A DNA stretch of 64,000 nt from CAXXHQ01 sp963665265 (GTDB lineage: Bacteria; Planctomycetota; Planctomycetia; Pirellulales; Thermoguttaceae), in contig CAXXHQ010000001.1 of assembly GCA_963665265.2 (NCBI GenBank), positions 310,001-374,000 on the forward strand. The letters run 5' to 3'. Shown piece after piece: positions 27,418-36,054 of the stretch. Within the stretch, counting starts at the first letter, position 1, and each line of letters begins with the position of its first letter. The notes beneath the pieces are model-generated. The model ran no database searches. It worked only from the letters and a program-made list of their open reading frames with translations, and was not told where the DNA came from. A program made the position numbers and the translations under genes.

Positions 27418-28380
27418 ATGTCCGATTTTTCGCGAAGAGAGTTCATAGCCGCCACGGCGGCGACCGGCGTCGTGGCGATGAATTCCGGCTTGCTTTCGGC
27501 GGCCGAGACCGCGGTCGAAAAAGCTCCCGCAAGCAAAGGCGACATGGTCATCGTTCGCTGGAAGGGGGACAAAGACGTCAAAGATTTGACCGACGACGAA
27601 GTCACCGCCGCCGGCGAAAAAATGGTAATTAAAGCGATGGAAGCCCTCGGCGGCATGAGCCGCTTCGTGAAAAAAGACATGACCGTTTGGGTCAAGCCGA
27701 ACATCGGTTGGGCGCGAAAACCGGAGTACGCCGCCAACACCAATCCGGCCGTCGTCGGCGCGATCGTCAAGATGTGCTTCGAGGCGGGAGCCAAAGCGGT
27801 CAAGGTCGGCGATAACCCCTGCAATCCGGTCAACTCGGCCTATGAAATGAGCGGCATCGGCCCGGCGGTTCGCAAGGCCGGCGGAACCATGGTCATCCTC
27901 GATAAAGATCGTTTCCGCAAATATAAAATCGACGGCGAGAAGCTCAAAGAAATCCCCATCTATCCGGAAATCCTCGAGGCCGACTTAGTCATCAACGTCC
28001 CCGTCGTTAAGCAGCACGAAATGGCCACCGCCACGATGTGCATGAAAAACTACATGGGCGTCGTCGAAAAACGGCAGCTCTTCCATCAAGATTTCGCCGC
28101 GACTCTCTGCGACATCACTCGATATATGAAGCCGCAGTTTTGCATCCTCGACGCCGTCCGCATTATGACCGCCAAGGGCCCGCAAGGAGGCGATCTAAAA
28201 CACGTCAAGCGAACGATGACCCTTGCCGCCGGAACCGACATCGTCGCCCTCGACGCTCTCGGAGCCGAATTGCTCGGTCGCAAACCCGACGAAATTAAAT
28301 ACATCGCCCATGCCGATAAACTCGGACTCGGCAAAATGGATTATCGCTCGTTGACTCCCAAGGAGCTTACGGTTTCATGA
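27418..28380 (+). CDS. DUF362-family protein with Tat signal
   Basis: 320 residues. The N-terminus MSDFSRREFIAATAATGVVA is a twin-arginine signal, so the folded protein is exported. The DUF362 body includes VWVKPNIGW (about 92-100), the NPAVVGAIVKMC segment and VVKQHEMATATMCMKNYMG (about 195-215), then the closing KGPQGGDLKHVKRT and AGTDIVALDALGAELLG. DUF362 proteins are often linked to Fe-S proteins. The stop overlaps the start of the polyferredoxin gene in ATGA (28377-28380), so the two are translationally coupled and probably form one redox module. Confidence 0.9.
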   Translation: MSDFSRREFIAATAATGVVAMNSGLLSAAETAVEKAPASKGDMVIVRWKGDKDVKDLTDDEVTAAGEKMVIKAMEALGGMSRFVKKDMTVWVKPNIGWARKPEYAANTNPAVVGAIVKMCFEAGAKAVKVGDNPCNPVNSAYEMSGIGPAVRKAGGTMVILDKDRFRKYKIDGEKLKEIPIYPEILEADLVINVPVVKQHEMATATMCMKNYMGVVEKRQLFHQDFAATLCDITRYMKPQFCILDAVRIMTAKGPQGGDLKHVKRTMTLAAGTDIVALDALGAELLGRKPDEIKYIAHADKLGLGKMDYRSLTPKELTVS

Positions 28381-30071
28381 CCCGACGCAAACTCTGGGAC
28401 ATAACGACCGTTCGACGGTCCGCGCAGATTGTTTTCTTGTGCGCATTCGTCGGGCTCATCGCGGCGACGCGTCTTTACTCGGGCGAAAATCCGAGCCCGA
28501 CCGTCGTCGCTTGGTTGAAGTCGTTTTTCCTCGTCGATCCGCTGGTCCTCGTCAGCACGTGGCTCACTACGCACGCTTTTTACTCGGGCGCGCTCGTCGC
28601 CCTCATTACGATCGCCCTAACGATCATCTTGGGACGCGTTTTTTGCGGGTGGTTTTGCCCGTTCGGCGCAGTTCATGACATCGCCGGAAGAATCTTCGAC
28701 CTATTCTCCAAAAAACGCCGCCGCCCGCACGATCATTGGTCCCCTTGGCAGCGGTCAAAGTATTTCATGCTCGTCGGCTTTTTGACGATGGCCGTTGTCG
28801 GCGCACATTGGGTCTGCATCCTCGATCCGCTCGTTTTGCTCTACCGTTCGACGACGACCGGCCTCTTGCCCTTCACGCAATGGGCGGCTGAAAGCGGTTC
28901 CAAAGCGGTCGCCGACGCCGCCGTCGATCCGAGCGAAGGACTCGCCGACGGTCAATCCGCTTCCGTCGCCGCGAAGGCGAAGTATTGGATCGCCTTGCCC
29001 GCCTCGAAAGTCACCGAACCAAGCTACGTTTTTCTCCGCGATCAGGTCTTCGCCGTACCGCACCAAGCGTTTGTGGGCGGCGGAACGATCTTCGCCCTCT
29101 TCGTCGGCCTTGTTCTTTTGAACGGCTACCGACGACGTTTCTGGTGCCGCTACGTCTGCCCGCTCGGCGCCCTGCTCGGCCTCTTCGCCTGGCGGCCGCT
29201 CCTCCGACGCAACGTAAATAAGAAAAAATGCAACGCATGCGATCTCTGCTCCTGCGGTTGCCACGGCGCGTCGAGCGTCGGTCGCGGCGATAATTGGATC
29301 GCATCGGAATGCCTCGTCTGCTTGAATTGCGACGTCGCTTGCCATCGCGACGCGCTGCACTTCACGTTCGCCTCGCCGCTTAAATCGGAACCGAAAATCG
29401 CTCCGGTCGATCTCTCGAAAAGAACGATGTTCGCCTCGGCCGTCGGCGGCGTCGCGGCCCTCGGGCTAATGCGAATCACTCCGCAAAGCCGCGAACTTTG
29501 CTATAATCCCGCGCTCATTCGTCCGCCGGGATCCCGCGAAGAAAAAGAGTTCCTCGCCCGGTGCATGTCGTGCGGCGCCTGCATGAAGGCCTGCCCCAAC
29601 GGCGCCATTCATCCGGCCATCACCGAAGCCGGCCTCGAAGGCCTGTGGACTCCGCGAATGATCGCCAAGCTCGGCTATTGCAGCTTTAACTGCAACCTCT
29701 GCGGCCAAGTCTGTCCGACCGAGGCGATCCGCCCGTTGCCGCTCGAAGAAAAACAAAAAACTCGCATCGGACTCGCCGCGTTTGACGTGACTCGCTGCAT
29801 TCCCTACGCGTACGGCCGAAACTGCATGGTCTGCGAGGAATGCTGCCCGATCGCCGACAAGGCGATCTTCGGAATCGATCGCGAATACGTCGATCATGAG
29901 GGAAACAAACGAACCGTTCGCGTTCCCTACGTCGATCCGACCAGGTGCATCGGCTGCGGCAATTGCGAATACGTCTGCCCCTACAAAGACAAGCCGGGCA
30001 TCTACGTCACCAGCGCCAACGAAAGCCGAAACCCCAACAACCAACCGCTCCTCTCGGGCGGCGGTTATTAA
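28377..30071 (+). CDS. Membrane polyferredoxin (NapH/CcoG-like 4Fe-4S protein)
   Basis: 564 residues. Membrane helices lie at about 15-33, 58-82, 120-145 and 220-245, with the loop motif RVFCGWFCPFGAVHD and a second FWCRYVCPLGALLG, as in NapH, NosR and CcoG. Cysteine clusters follow: CNACDLCSCGCHG, CLVCLNCDVACH, CMSCGACMKACPNGA, CSFNCNLCGQVCPTEA, CMVCEECCP and CIGCGNCEYVCP, enough for several 4Fe-4S clusters. A hydrophobic stretch at 340-355 preceding the last set may place it across the membrane. It likely passes electrons between membrane quinol and an exported partner, here plausibly the coupled DUF362 protein. Confidence 0.9.
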   Translation: MTRRKLWDITTVRRSAQIVFLCAFVGLIAATRLYSGENPSPTVVAWLKSFFLVDPLVLVSTWLTTHAFYSGALVALITIALTIILGRVFCGWFCPFGAVHDIAGRIFDLFSKKRRRPHDHWSPWQRSKYFMLVGFLTMAVVGAHWVCILDPLVLLYRSTTTGLLPFTQWAAESGSKAVADAAVDPSEGLADGQSASVAAKAKYWIALPASKVTEPSYVFLRDQVFAVPHQAFVGGGTIFALFVGLVLLNGYRRRFWCRYVCPLGALLGLFAWRPLLRRNVNKKKCNACDLCSCGCHGASSVGRGDNWIASECLVCLNCDVACHRDALHFTFASPLKSEPKIAPVDLSKRTMFASAVGGVAALGLMRITPQSRELCYNPALIRPPGSREEKEFLARCMSCGACMKACPNGAIHPAITEAGLEGLWTPRMIAKLGYCSFNCNLCGQVCPTEAIRPLPLEEKQKTRIGLAAFDVTRCIPYAYGRNCMVCEECCPIADKAIFGIDREYVDHEGNKRTVRVPYVDPTRCIGCGNCEYVCPYKDKPGIYVTSANESRNPNNQPLLSGGGY

Positions 30072-30072
30072 T

Positions 30073-30101
30073 GGAGGACGGACATTCGTGTCCGTCTCTC
30101 C
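30073..30101 (+). terminator. Palindrome after polyferredoxin gene
   Basis: GACGGACA (30077-30084) and TGTCCGTC (30089-30096) pair perfectly around a TTCG loop; GGAG and CTCC extend the stem outside a one-base bulge. No T-tract follows, so it may be an mRNA 3'-end stabiliser or a dispersed repeat rather than a classic terminator. Confidence 0.55.
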
Positions 30102-30201
30102 GGCCCGTTACCAGGCTCCGCTCAGTAACGTACTTTCCGCATGGCTCCGCCATGCATAAATATGCGATCGGCAAATCGCCTCGGAAAGGATTCCGACCGA
30201 A

Positions 30202-30789
30202 ATGGCAAAGAGAAAATCAAACGGCGGATTGCCGAAAAGCGTACTGGCGACGCAACAGCGCAAGTTCGCGCTCATCGTCGTCATCTTCGTCCTTCTCGTC
30301 TGGAAATGGTACGACGGCGACTTCGACCGCGCGCCGCAAAATCACGCCCCGGCGACGACCTCTTCCGCATCCTCGGCAAACCAAGAGCAAGACCTCGCGC
30401 CCGGCGTCTATCGCGTCAAACGGGCGGTGGACGGCGACACGCTCGCTCTTGAGTCGGGCAAACGGATTCGTCTCATCGGCGCCAATACGCCCGAAACGGT
30501 CAAGCAAAACACGCCGGTCGAAAAGTGGGGGCCCGAAGCCTCGCAATTCACCAAAGATTTCGTCTCCGGCGGCCAGGTTCGCCTCGAATTCGATAAGGAG
30601 AAGCTCGACAAATACGGTCGGACTCTCGCCTACGTCTGGGTCGGCGACCGCATGCTCAACGAGGAGCTAATCCGCGCCGGTCTCGCCCATTACGAACCGA
30701 ACTACCGCTACGCCAAAGAGATGAAAGCCCGCTTTAAAGCCGCCGAAAACGAGGCCAAAGCCGCCCGTCGCGGGTTGTGGAGCGAATAA
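30202..30789 (+). CDS. Thermonuclease (SNase)-family nuclease, membrane-anchored
   Basis: 195 residues. A single hydrophobic segment at about 24-34 (ALIVVIFVLLVWKW) anchors or exports it, followed by a linker and the OB-fold nuclease domain at 70-195. Catalytic residues of staphylococcal nuclease are matched by VDGDTLAL (calcium Asp), IRLIGANTPE (Arg and Glu) and DKYGRTLAYV (second Arg). It cuts DNA or RNA with calcium outside the cytoplasm. It lies 130 bases after the polyferredoxin gene with a palindrome between. Some relatives lack export signals; the anchor here is clear. Confidence 0.88.
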   Translation: MAKRKSNGGLPKSVLATQQRKFALIVVIFVLLVWKWYDGDFDRAPQNHAPATTSSASSANQEQDLAPGVYRVKRAVDGDTLALESGKRIRLIGANTPETVKQNTPVEKWGPEASQFTKDFVSGGQVRLEFDKEKLDKYGRTLAYVWVGDRMLNEELIRAGLAHYEPNYRYAKEMKARFKAAENEAKAARRGLWSE

Positions 30790-30837
30790 GGCGTCCTTTA
30801 GGATCAACGCCCCCGTCAAGAGCCCTTTTCCGCCAAC

Positions 30838-30866
30838 TTGAGGTCCGTTCGCCCGGTCGGTATAAT
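30838..30866 (+). promoter_or_regulatory. Candidate sigma-70-type promoter for leuB
   Basis: TTGAGG (30838-30843), 17-base spacer, TATAAT (30861-30866). The start site would fall near 30873, giving a 46-base leader to the GTG start at 30919. Confidence 0.65.
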
Positions 30867-30918
30867 CGAGAGTTTACGGTCGAACGTCTTTCAACAGTTA
30901 GCTTTAAGGGTACGTCAC

Positions 30919-31995
30919 GTGAGCGAAAATAAAAAGTTACGCGTCGCGGTTGTCGGCGGAGACGGCACGGGTCCGGAAGTGGCCGCCGAGGGTTTAAAAG
31001 TTCTTAAGGCCGTCACAAGCCTCGAGGGCATCCCGCTCGAAACGAAAGATTTCGACCTAGGCGGCGAACGCTATTTACGAACCGGCGAAATTCTCCCTGA
31101 CGCCGTCTTCGACGAATTGAAAACCTTTCCGGCAATCCTTTTGGGCGCCGTCGGCCATCCCGACGTAAAGCCCGGCATCCTCGAAAAAGGTTTGCTCTTG
31201 GAACTTCGCTTCCGACTCGACCAATACATTAATCTTCGCCCGGTGAAGTTGTTCCCCGGCGTCGAAACGCCGCTGAAGGGCAAAGGGCCCGAGGATCTCG
31301 ATTTCGTCGTCGTTCGCGAGAACACCGAAGACATGTACGTCGGCATCGGCGGCATCATGAAGAAGGGGACGCCCGACGAGGTCGCCACCCAAGTCGCCGT
31401 GTATACCCGCAAAGGTTGCGAACGCTGCATCCGTTGGGCCTTCAACTACACCCGCAAACGCAATAAGAAAAAGCGTTTGACCTTGGTCGCCAAGACGAAC
31501 GTTCTGACCTACGGTCATGACGTTTGGCAGCGGACTTTCAATGAAGTGGCCGCCGAGTATCCCGACATCGAAACCGACTACAACCACGTTGACGCCTGCT
31601 GCATGTGGATGGTCAAAAATCCGGAGTTCTACGACGTCATCGTCACGACGAACATGTTCGGCGACATCATCACCGACTTGGCCGGCATTCTTCAAGGCGG
31701 CATGGGCGTGGCGGCCGGCGGCAACATCAATCCCGAACCCGGCGGCGTCAGCATGTTCGAGCCGATGGGCGGCAGCGCTCCCAAATACACCGGCAAAAAC
31801 GTGATCAATCCGATCGCCGCCATTAACGCGGCCGGAATGCTGCTCGAACAAAACGGCTACGAAAAGGCCGCCAAACGAGTCGCCGACGCCATCCAAATCG
31901 TCACCGGCACGAAGATGAAAAGCCAAGCCGCGGGCAAGATGGGTTATAGCACGACCGAAGTCGGCGACCTCGTCGTCGAAGCCCTCGGCAAATAA
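30919..31995 (+). CDS. leuB: 3-isopropylmalate/isocitrate dehydrogenase-family enzyme
   Basis: 358 residues from the GTG at 30919, with AAGGG nine bases upstream; an upstream frame to 30838 overlaps the promoter and is rejected. Family motifs are VVGGDGTGPEV, VVRENTEDMYVGIGG, DYNHVDACCMWMVK and the metal-binding NMFGDIITDLAGIL, then GGSAPKYTGKNVINP. It decarboxylates 3-isopropylmalate with NAD in leucine synthesis, or a related malate. The ENTEDMY form is shared with tartrate/isocitrate-type members, so isocitrate or homoisocitrate cannot be ruled out. No leuA, leuC or leuD nearby. Confidence 0.85.
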   Translation: MSENKKLRVAVVGGDGTGPEVAAEGLKVLKAVTSLEGIPLETKDFDLGGERYLRTGEILPDAVFDELKTFPAILLGAVGHPDVKPGILEKGLLLELRFRLDQYINLRPVKLFPGVETPLKGKGPEDLDFVVVRENTEDMYVGIGGIMKKGTPDEVATQVAVYTRKGCERCIRWAFNYTRKRNKKKRLTLVAKTNVLTYGHDVWQRTFNEVAAEYPDIETDYNHVDACCMWMVKNPEFYDVIVTTNMFGDIITDLAGILQGGMGVAAGGNINPEPGGVSMFEPMGGSAPKYTGKNVINPIAAINAAGMLLEQNGYEKAAKRVADAIQIVTGTKMKSQAAGKMGYSTTEVGDLVVEALGK

Positions 31996-32021
31996 TCGCA
32001 GGCTAGACCATATAGCCGTAG

Positions 32022-32042
32022 GTTAGGCGCGCCGTGCCTGAC
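32022..32042. repeat. Short palindrome (GCCTGAC family)
   Basis: GTTAGGC (32022-32028) can pair with GCCTGAC (32036-32042) with one G-U pair. A related palindrome occurs at 33274-33294, flanking the next gene on the other side. Its right arm overlaps the candidate -35 box. Confidence 0.5.
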
Positions 32043-32066
32043 AACGCAACGCCGAACGTTTATAAT
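32038..32066 (+). promoter_or_regulatory. Candidate promoter for the BioF-like gene
   Basis: CTGACA (32038-32043, five of six consensus bases), 17-base spacer, TATAAT (32061-32066). The ATG of the gene lies at 32132. Confidence 0.65.
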
Positions 32067-32131
32067 ATCGGGCGAGTCGAAATTCGTTTTCGACTCGCCT
32101 GTTTTCTTTGGAACGTATTGCCCCTCCAATC

Positions 32132-33265
32132 ATGTTCACGCTCGAAGGTCCGCCGAACGCGCGAACGATCGTCAACGGACGACCGTGCCTCTACTTCGTC
32201 GGAACCGGCTACCTCGGCTTGCAAGCTCGAGCGGAACCGCGTCAAGCGGCCGAAGACGCGCTGCGCCGCTACGGTCTCCATGCGGCCACGACGCGAGCCG
32301 GTCTGGGTAACGTCGCCCCGCTAGTCGAGCTAGAACGCGAAGCCGCTCGTTTCTTCAACGTCGAAGATTCGCTCTATCTCGTCTCCGGCTACGCTTGCAA
32401 TCGCGTCGTCCTCGACGCCTTCGCCGATTCGTTCGACGCGGTCCTCTTCGACGAACGCTCGCACTACTCGATGCTCGACGCGCTCGCCGGCCGCGACCTC
32501 GCTCGATACGAATTCCGCCATCGCGACTCGACTCACCTCGGCGAATTGCTGAAAACGCGACTGTCGAAGAACGCTCGACCGTTGGTCGTTACCGACGGCG
32601 TTTTTGCGTCGAGCGGCGCGATCGCCCCAATGAGCGAATACGCCCGAATTTTAGACGAGCGCCCCGGCTCCGCGCTACTCGTCGACGACGCGCACGGCGT
32701 CGGCGTATTGGGAGCCAACGGCCGGGGAACCTTGGAATACGAAGGACTTACGAACCGCCCGATCAACTCCGCCGAGCCTTCCGCCGCTAACTGCCGAATA
32801 TTTCTCACCGCCACGTTAAGCAAAGCGCTCGGCGGATACGGCGGAATCATTCCCGGCGCCCGGTCATTTGTCGAAAAGCTCAAAAACTCCTCCCATTGGT
32901 TCGACGGAATCTCCGCTCCGCCGACGGCAATTGCCGCAGCCGGCCGAAAATCTCTGGAACTCGCGCAAAACGAACCGGAACTCCGCGAACGTCTAAACAA
33001 GAACGCCGCTCAATTAAAAAACGGGCTCCGTCGCCTCGGTCTCGACGTAGATGACTTCCCCACGCCGATCTCCGGCATTTCGATCGGTTCAAAAGAAAAC
33101 ATGCGGCAAATCCAAGCGGCGCTGTTTGAACAAAACGTCGCCGTCGCTTTCATGCCGAAATATGCCGGCTCATCGGGCGAAGGAGCGATCCGGCTTGCCG
33201 TCTTCGCCACGCACGACGAAGCGATGATCGACGAATTGCTAACGAAACTGGGAAAGCTTTTGTAA
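32132..33265 (+). CDS. Alpha-oxoamine synthase (BioF/Kbl-like, PLP-dependent)
   Basis: 377 residues from the ATG at 32132 (MFTLEGPPNARTIVNGRP); the TTG at 32108 is a poorer start. The fold-type I PLP enzyme features are NYLGL-like YFVGTGYLGLQ, SGYACNRVVLDAF, LLVDDAHGVGVLG (PLP Asp and His) and the Schiff-base lysine in TLSKALGGYGG near residue 230. Members condense an acyl-CoA with an amino acid: 8-amino-7-oxononanoate synthase, glycine C-acetyltransferase or serine palmitoyltransferase. No biotin genes are adjacent, so the substrate is open. Confidence 0.87.
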   Translation: MFTLEGPPNARTIVNGRPCLYFVGTGYLGLQARAEPRQAAEDALRRYGLHAATTRAGLGNVAPLVELEREAARFFNVEDSLYLVSGYACNRVVLDAFADSFDAVLFDERSHYSMLDALAGRDLARYEFRHRDSTHLGELLKTRLSKNARPLVVTDGVFASSGAIAPMSEYARILDERPGSALLVDDAHGVGVLGANGRGTLEYEGLTNRPINSAEPSAANCRIFLTATLSKALGGYGGIIPGARSFVEKLKNSSHWFDGISAPPTAIAAAGRKSLELAQNEPELRERLNKNAAQLKNGLRRLGLDVDDFPTPISGISIGSKENMRQIQAALFEQNVAVAFMPKYAGSSGEGAIRLAVFATHDEAMIDELLTKLGKLL

Positions 33266-33273
33266 ATAAGAAG

Positions 33274-33294
33274 GTCCGGCACGTCGTGCCTGAC
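33274..33294. repeat. Short palindrome (GCCTGAC family)
   Basis: GTCCGGCAC (33274-33282) and GTGCCTGAC (33286-33294) pair with one mismatch around a GTC loop, nine bases after the stop of the BioF-like gene. Related to the palindrome at 32022-32042; may act at the mRNA 3' end. Confidence 0.55.
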
Positions 33295-33358
33295 GAAAAC
33301 CAAATTTAAAATTGCAAGCGCCATGCGATCCTCGCATGGCTTACGGAGTGAAAAAACG

Positions 33359-34246
33359 ATGAGCGGCGAGAGGTTATCGACGGGCGTTGACGGGTTGGAC
33401 GAATTACTCGGCGGGGGCCTAATCCCCGGCGCTTTGACGGCTATCGTCGGAGCGACCGGCATCGGTAAAACGCAGTTCGGCGTCCAATTCGCCGACGCCG
33501 GGTTGAAACAAGAAGGCCGTCGCGGCGTTTTTTTCGATATGTGCTCGCGCGGCGATTCGCAAAACCATGCCGAGTACGCCCGACGCATGCGGCAATGGGA
33601 GCTGAAGACGGTCGATCCGGATCGACATTTGAACCTCGATCGTTTCTTCGAGGAAAAATACCCGAACGGCGACTACGTCCACATCTTTAAACAGCAAGGC
33701 CGCCGCGTCACGAAAAACGATATGGACTTCGACGCTTGGCGCGATTGGCAGGCGGAAATGGCGCGTCGGTTGAACGCGGCCATCGCGTTTTTCTACGGTA
33801 ATTTCACCCAAGGCGCGCGTCGCGCCGTCGTGGACGGAATCGAACCGGTCGGCAAGCCCAGCGACTCGGTGCAGTTCGAGCTTTTTGAATACGTCTACCA
33901 CCAAATTCTTCGCAAAGAATCGGATTGGACGGCGAGAGACTTGTTCCGCGAACGATTTCGCGCCAACGCCGAAGCGATCGAGCGCCACGCCTACGATTGC
34001 AACTCCATCGGCTGCATGATCCTCATTACGTCGCACGAACACTCGCTCGACGGTTTGATCGAACGCCCGTTGGACGAAGGCGACGTTCTGTCGAACGCCA
34101 ATACGATCATTCACTTGGGAAAAATCCGCGAAGGGACGAAATTCCGTCGCGCGATGTACGTGAGCAAACACCGCGGGAGCGCCTGCACCGACGAAATCAT
34201 TCCCTATCGCATCGACGACGGGGGAATCCGCCTCGGCTGGGAATAA
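33359..34246 (+). CDS. KaiC/RecA-like ATPase
   Basis: 295 residues from the ATG at 33359. It begins with the KaiC-type entry LSTGVDGLDELLGGGLIPG and Walker A GATGIGKTQ (31-39); the candidate Walker B strand is CMILITSHEHS near 222-232. The middle (residues 70-150) carries an insert with QGRRVTKNDMDFDAWRDW that I do not recognise from KaiC or RadA. It has one RecA-type domain, so is shorter than double-domain KaiC. The role in the cell is unknown. The gene is convergent with the GYF-domain membrane gene. Confidence 0.8.
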   Translation: MSGERLSTGVDGLDELLGGGLIPGALTAIVGATGIGKTQFGVQFADAGLKQEGRRGVFFDMCSRGDSQNHAEYARRMRQWELKTVDPDRHLNLDRFFEEKYPNGDYVHIFKQQGRRVTKNDMDFDAWRDWQAEMARRLNAAIAFFYGNFTQGARRAVVDGIEPVGKPSDSVQFELFEYVYHQILRKESDWTARDLFRERFRANAEAIERHAYDCNSIGCMILITSHEHSLDGLIERPLDEGDVLSNANTIIHLGKIREGTKFRRAMYVSKHRGSACTDEIIPYRIDDGGIRLGWE

Positions 34247-34279
34247 AAAAGCGTCTCGAACGCACCACGCAAGCTCTTG

Positions 34280-35398
34280 TTATTTCTCGGCGCGCTTTTT
34301 CGCCAAGATCGCTCGACAAAGATCGACGAGCAAGTATCCGAACAAATACGCCAGATAGGCGACGAGCGGAGCCAACGCGGCATAGTAGGTCGTTACGACG
34401 CCGAGCGCGGAAGCCGCAACGGCGACGAATCGCCCGTCGGCGGAGAAATATTTGACGCTAGCGAAGCCGAACGTCAACGCGCCGAAAGCCGCTCCGGCGC
34501 AGTAAACGGCAGGCGCCAATCGCGAGGAGATTTTCAGTAGCGAGGCGAAAAGGCTCACAGCCTCCTCCCCCACCCCGTTCTTTTCAACGATCTTAATGTT
34601 CGACGCCTCGGGATGGACAGCGACGATCGCCGCAAACTCGCATACGATAAATGCGGCGATACCGAGGAATACGAAAACCGGCGTCCCGGCCTGCATCGAG
34701 GCGACGCAAAAAATGAGGGCGACGATCCCGGCGACGACGTTTATAAGGGCGAGGCCATCGAGCAAGAAGGACGAGGCGATTTCTTCTTCGGTCGAATGAA
34801 CGATGTCCGTGAGGGCGCGGAATAACTTATAAGCGACGAACTGCAAGCCCAGAAACATCAGCGCGCGACCGACGCCAAATCCGAAACTGCGAATTCCTTG
34901 ATCCGTTTTCACCCATGCAAGCGTTCCGTCTAACGCGCATAAAACGGCGGCGACAATCAGGAAGAGGTGTCCCCACGCGATGAACCGTTCGGAAAGGAGT
35001 TCGACGGCCCGAGCGGAAAAAGTCTTTCGCACGGCGGCGAGCAATCGATCGAACGGGTGCGCGCCGGGCTTCGCGTCGGCGCCCGCCAAGCGTGAGGTCG
35101 TCGGGGTGATCGAAGCGGCCGCGGCGGCCAACGATTTATCGCCCGACGGCGCGGATTTCGCAGCGGGGCCGTCATCGGCTTTGGCCGTAAAGGCGGGCGG
35201 CGCTCCCGGAGCGGGATGCGTCTCGTCGTCGAAGAGGCCGCGAACGTTGCGAGCGGCCGTCCATTCGGCAAGCCCTTCTTTCCAAATAAGATCGTCAGGA
35301 CGAATCTCGCCCGAGAGAGCCTTCTGCTTCAACTCGACCGCCGAAATCGGACCGACTTGTTTTCCGCCGCGCGCGTAATACCATTCGACGCCGGTCAT
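34280..35398 (-). CDS. GYF-domain (DUF4339) multi-pass membrane protein
   Basis: 372 residues. The N-terminal GYF_2 domain has EWYYARGGKQVGPIS (5-19) and DDLIWKEGLAEWTAA (34-48), as in DUF4339. A disordered Ala/Pro/Lys linker spans about 60-130, then about six hydrophobic helices follow from 140 to the end (for example GHLFLIVAAVLCALDG and FVFLGIAAFIVCEFAAIVAV). GYF domains bind proline-rich partners, so this may be an envelope adaptor. Architecture is typical of planctomycetes. No operon partner. Confidence 0.85.
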   Translation of the reverse strand: MTGVEWYYARGGKQVGPISAVELKQKALSGEIRPDDLIWKEGLAEWTAARNVRGLFDDETHPAPGAPPAFTAKADDGPAAKSAPSGDKSLAAAAASITPTTSRLAGADAKPGAHPFDRLLAAVRKTFSARAVELLSERFIAWGHLFLIVAAVLCALDGTLAWVKTDQGIRSFGFGVGRALMFLGLQFVAYKLFRALTDIVHSTEEEIASSFLLDGLALINVVAGIVALIFCVASMQAGTPVFVFLGIAAFIVCEFAAIVAVHPEASNIKIVEKNGVGEEAVSLFASLLKISSRLAPAVYCAGAAFGALTFGFASVKYFSADGRFVAVAASALGVVTTYYAALAPLVAYLAYLFGYLLVDLCRAILAKKRAEK

Positions 35399-35598
35399 AA
35401 TGCGAAACCTCTGATTTATCCGTCGCTAGAAATGACGAGCCGCAACGGTCATTAAGTATAGCTTAAAGCGGAAAAATCATCAAATACCGCGTTTTCGGGC
35501 GTTTTTCGCCCCATCTACGAGCGTTCGCCCCTTTTCGCTACAATGTCGGTTTCGAGCGAGTTGCGTCGCCCCCTTTCTTTTTAATCGAGGAGAATGCG

Positions 35599-36003
35599 AT
35601 GGGAATGATAAAAGAATTCAAAGCGTTCGCCCTAAAAGGGAATATGGTCGACATCGCGGTCGGCATGATCATCGGCGCCGCATTCAGCAAGGCGGTCACC
35701 TCGCTCGTCAACGACGTCATCATGCCCCCGATCGGCATGCTCCTCGGCCAAATGGACTTCTCGAAGCTGGCAATCACGCTGCAAGGCAAGGACGGTCCCG
35801 TCACGCTCCGCTACGGGGCGTTCATCAACACGCTAGTCGATTTCTTTATCGTCGCCTGGGTGATCTTTATCGTCATTAAGCTGATGAATCGCCTACGGCC
35901 GGCCGAACCAACAGAAGTCACGGAAAAGCCCTGCCCGAAATGTTGCACGCAAATCCCGCTCCTTGCGACGCGCTGCCCGCATTGCACGTCGGACCTAGGT
36001 TAG
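35599..36003 (+). CDS. mscL: Large-conductance mechanosensitive channel with C-terminal zinc ribbon
   Basis: 134 residues. MscL hallmarks are MIKEFKAFALKGNMVDIAVGMIIGAAFS (TM1 at about 16-44), NDVIMPPIGMLLG, and TM2 at about 75-95 with FINTLVDFFIVAWVIF. It opens under hypo-osmotic membrane tension to release solutes. In place of the usual helical C-terminal bundle it ends in a zinc-ribbon-like tail: PCPKCCTQIP and RCPHCTSDL, with Cys112, 115, 116, 126 and 129. GAGGAG nine bases upstream supports the ATG at 35599. Confidence 0.94.
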   Translation: MGMIKEFKAFALKGNMVDIAVGMIIGAAFSKAVTSLVNDVIMPPIGMLLGQMDFSKLAITLQGKDGPVTLRYGAFINTLVDFFIVAWVIFIVIKLMNRLRPAEPTEVTEKPCPKCCTQIPLLATRCPHCTSDLG

Positions 36004-36054
36004 GTCTAGGCATAGGGCATAGGAACAAAATTTATTTGCACGGAGGAACGTTTG

